From Pseudanabaena cinerea FACHB-1277 (lineage in GTDB: Bacteria; Cyanobacteriota; Cyanobacteriia; Pseudanabaenales; Pseudanabaenaceae): a stretch of 64,000 nucleotides of DNA. How positions within the stretch are numbered: position 1 is the first letter of the stretch; each line of letters begins with the position of its first letter. Position numbers and translations under genes: made by a program. Below, in pieces: positions 63,858 to 64,000 of this stretch. Under the pieces are notes generated by a model. The model made no database searches. It was not told the origin of the DNA and saw only the letters and a list, made by a program, of their open reading frames with translations. Location of the stretch: positions 1 to 64,000 of the forward strand of contig NZ_JACJPY010000011.1 of the NCBI RefSeq assembly GCF_014696345.1. The letters are read 5' to 3'.

Positions 63858-63884
63858 AAGGTGCAGCATTTCACACTGCACCTT
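63858..63884 (+). terminator. Terminator after ilvH
   Basis: AAGGTGCAG and CTGCACCTT form a 9-bp stem with a 9-base loop, followed by a T-rich run. It also suits the minus-strand gene ending at 63921. Confidence 0.75.
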
Positions 63885-63920
63885 CTTTGATTGAGGGTTT
63901 AAGCTAATTTAAAAAACACT

Positions 63921-64000
63921 TTAAAATAAAGCTTCAATATCTTTACGCAAACCCGCATCTTCAGGAGAAATACTGGAAGGGTAATATTTGACGACTTTAC
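63921..64000 (-). CDS. C-terminal end of an unidentified gene (partial)
   Basis: Read on the minus strand from the window edge, the frame gives KVVKYYPSSISPEDAGLRKD then IEALF and a TAA at 63921. Its codon use is normal and it converges on the ilvH terminator. Too little is visible to name the product. Confidence 0.45.
   Translation of the reverse strand, partial: KVVKYYPSSISPEDAGLRKDIEALF

Noticed and set aside
1-64000. tRNA, rRNA, tmRNA and other structural RNA genes
   Set aside because: I scanned the intergenic regions for tRNA-like arms and CCA-adjacent stems and saw none; gaps are mostly too short. A covariance-model search would settle it.

Overview
The window is chromosomal DNA from a cyanobacterium, most likely a filamentous freshwater Pseudanabaena-type organism. 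The evidence is the very frequent HIP1 octamer (GCGATCGC), cyanobacterial genes (crtR, ndhD, a clpP/clpR pair, cobL, crtE, an HpsJ-like protein) and a complete 2-methylisoborneol (MIB, earthy odorant) operon, a known trait of Pseudanabaena and relatives. The genus is an inference. I found no rRNA, tRNA or CRISPR array.

Layout. 1-1.2 kb: the 3' end of a probable transposase gene abutting a 5'-truncated MFS transporter. 1.2-36 kb: an ordinary core region on both strands. It holds an ABC1 kinase, pentapeptide protein, two NAD kinases, crtR, dapL, an aldehyde dehydrogenase, pdxH, menC, mobA, uvrC, clpP/clpR, serS plus a YciO-type gene, pyk, lgt, ndhD, cobL, mutL, a carbamoylputrescine amidase-like gene and yidD. 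36-54 kb: a nickel-pincer-cofactor gene (larC) split across an A9 run, queG, a DnaJ-TPR protein, sodB, msrB, ribF, a signalling block (REC-GAF-GGDEF-EAL protein, Rcp1-like regulator, histidine kinase), an NDH-2 type dehydrogenase, and a small cell-surface/exopolysaccharide-like group. 54.7-55.8 kb: a gene-poor scar with a decayed tnpB end and a 211-bp MITE-like element with an 8-bp target duplication. 55.8-60.9 kb: the MIB operon cnbA-mtf-mic-cnbB. 61-64 kb: crtE, a DUF212 protein, an EVE-domain protein, ilvH and the tail of one more gene.

The most interesting system is the MIB operon. Methyltransferase and terpene cyclase are flanked by two paralogous proteins that are not ordinary Crp regulators: they look like Family 2B encapsulin shell subunits with a cyclic-nucleotide-binding-like insert. 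I read the locus as a protein nanocompartment for MIB synthesis, possibly with a two-component shell, the cyclase N-terminus acting as cargo tag and neighbouring crtE belonging to the same prenyl diphosphate pathway. Mobile-element scars, a short flanking direct repeat and scarcity of HIP1 suggest the cassette was acquired.

The second notable point is larC. Its two halves are in different frames and join by a -1 shift exactly at nine consecutive A residues, resembling the programmed frameshift known for Lactobacillus larC. Other signals are heptamer arrays between clpP and clpR, an (AAAAAT)n tract that builds a start codon, a perfect 13-bp inverted repeat before ndhD, and a dispersed intergenic palindrome.
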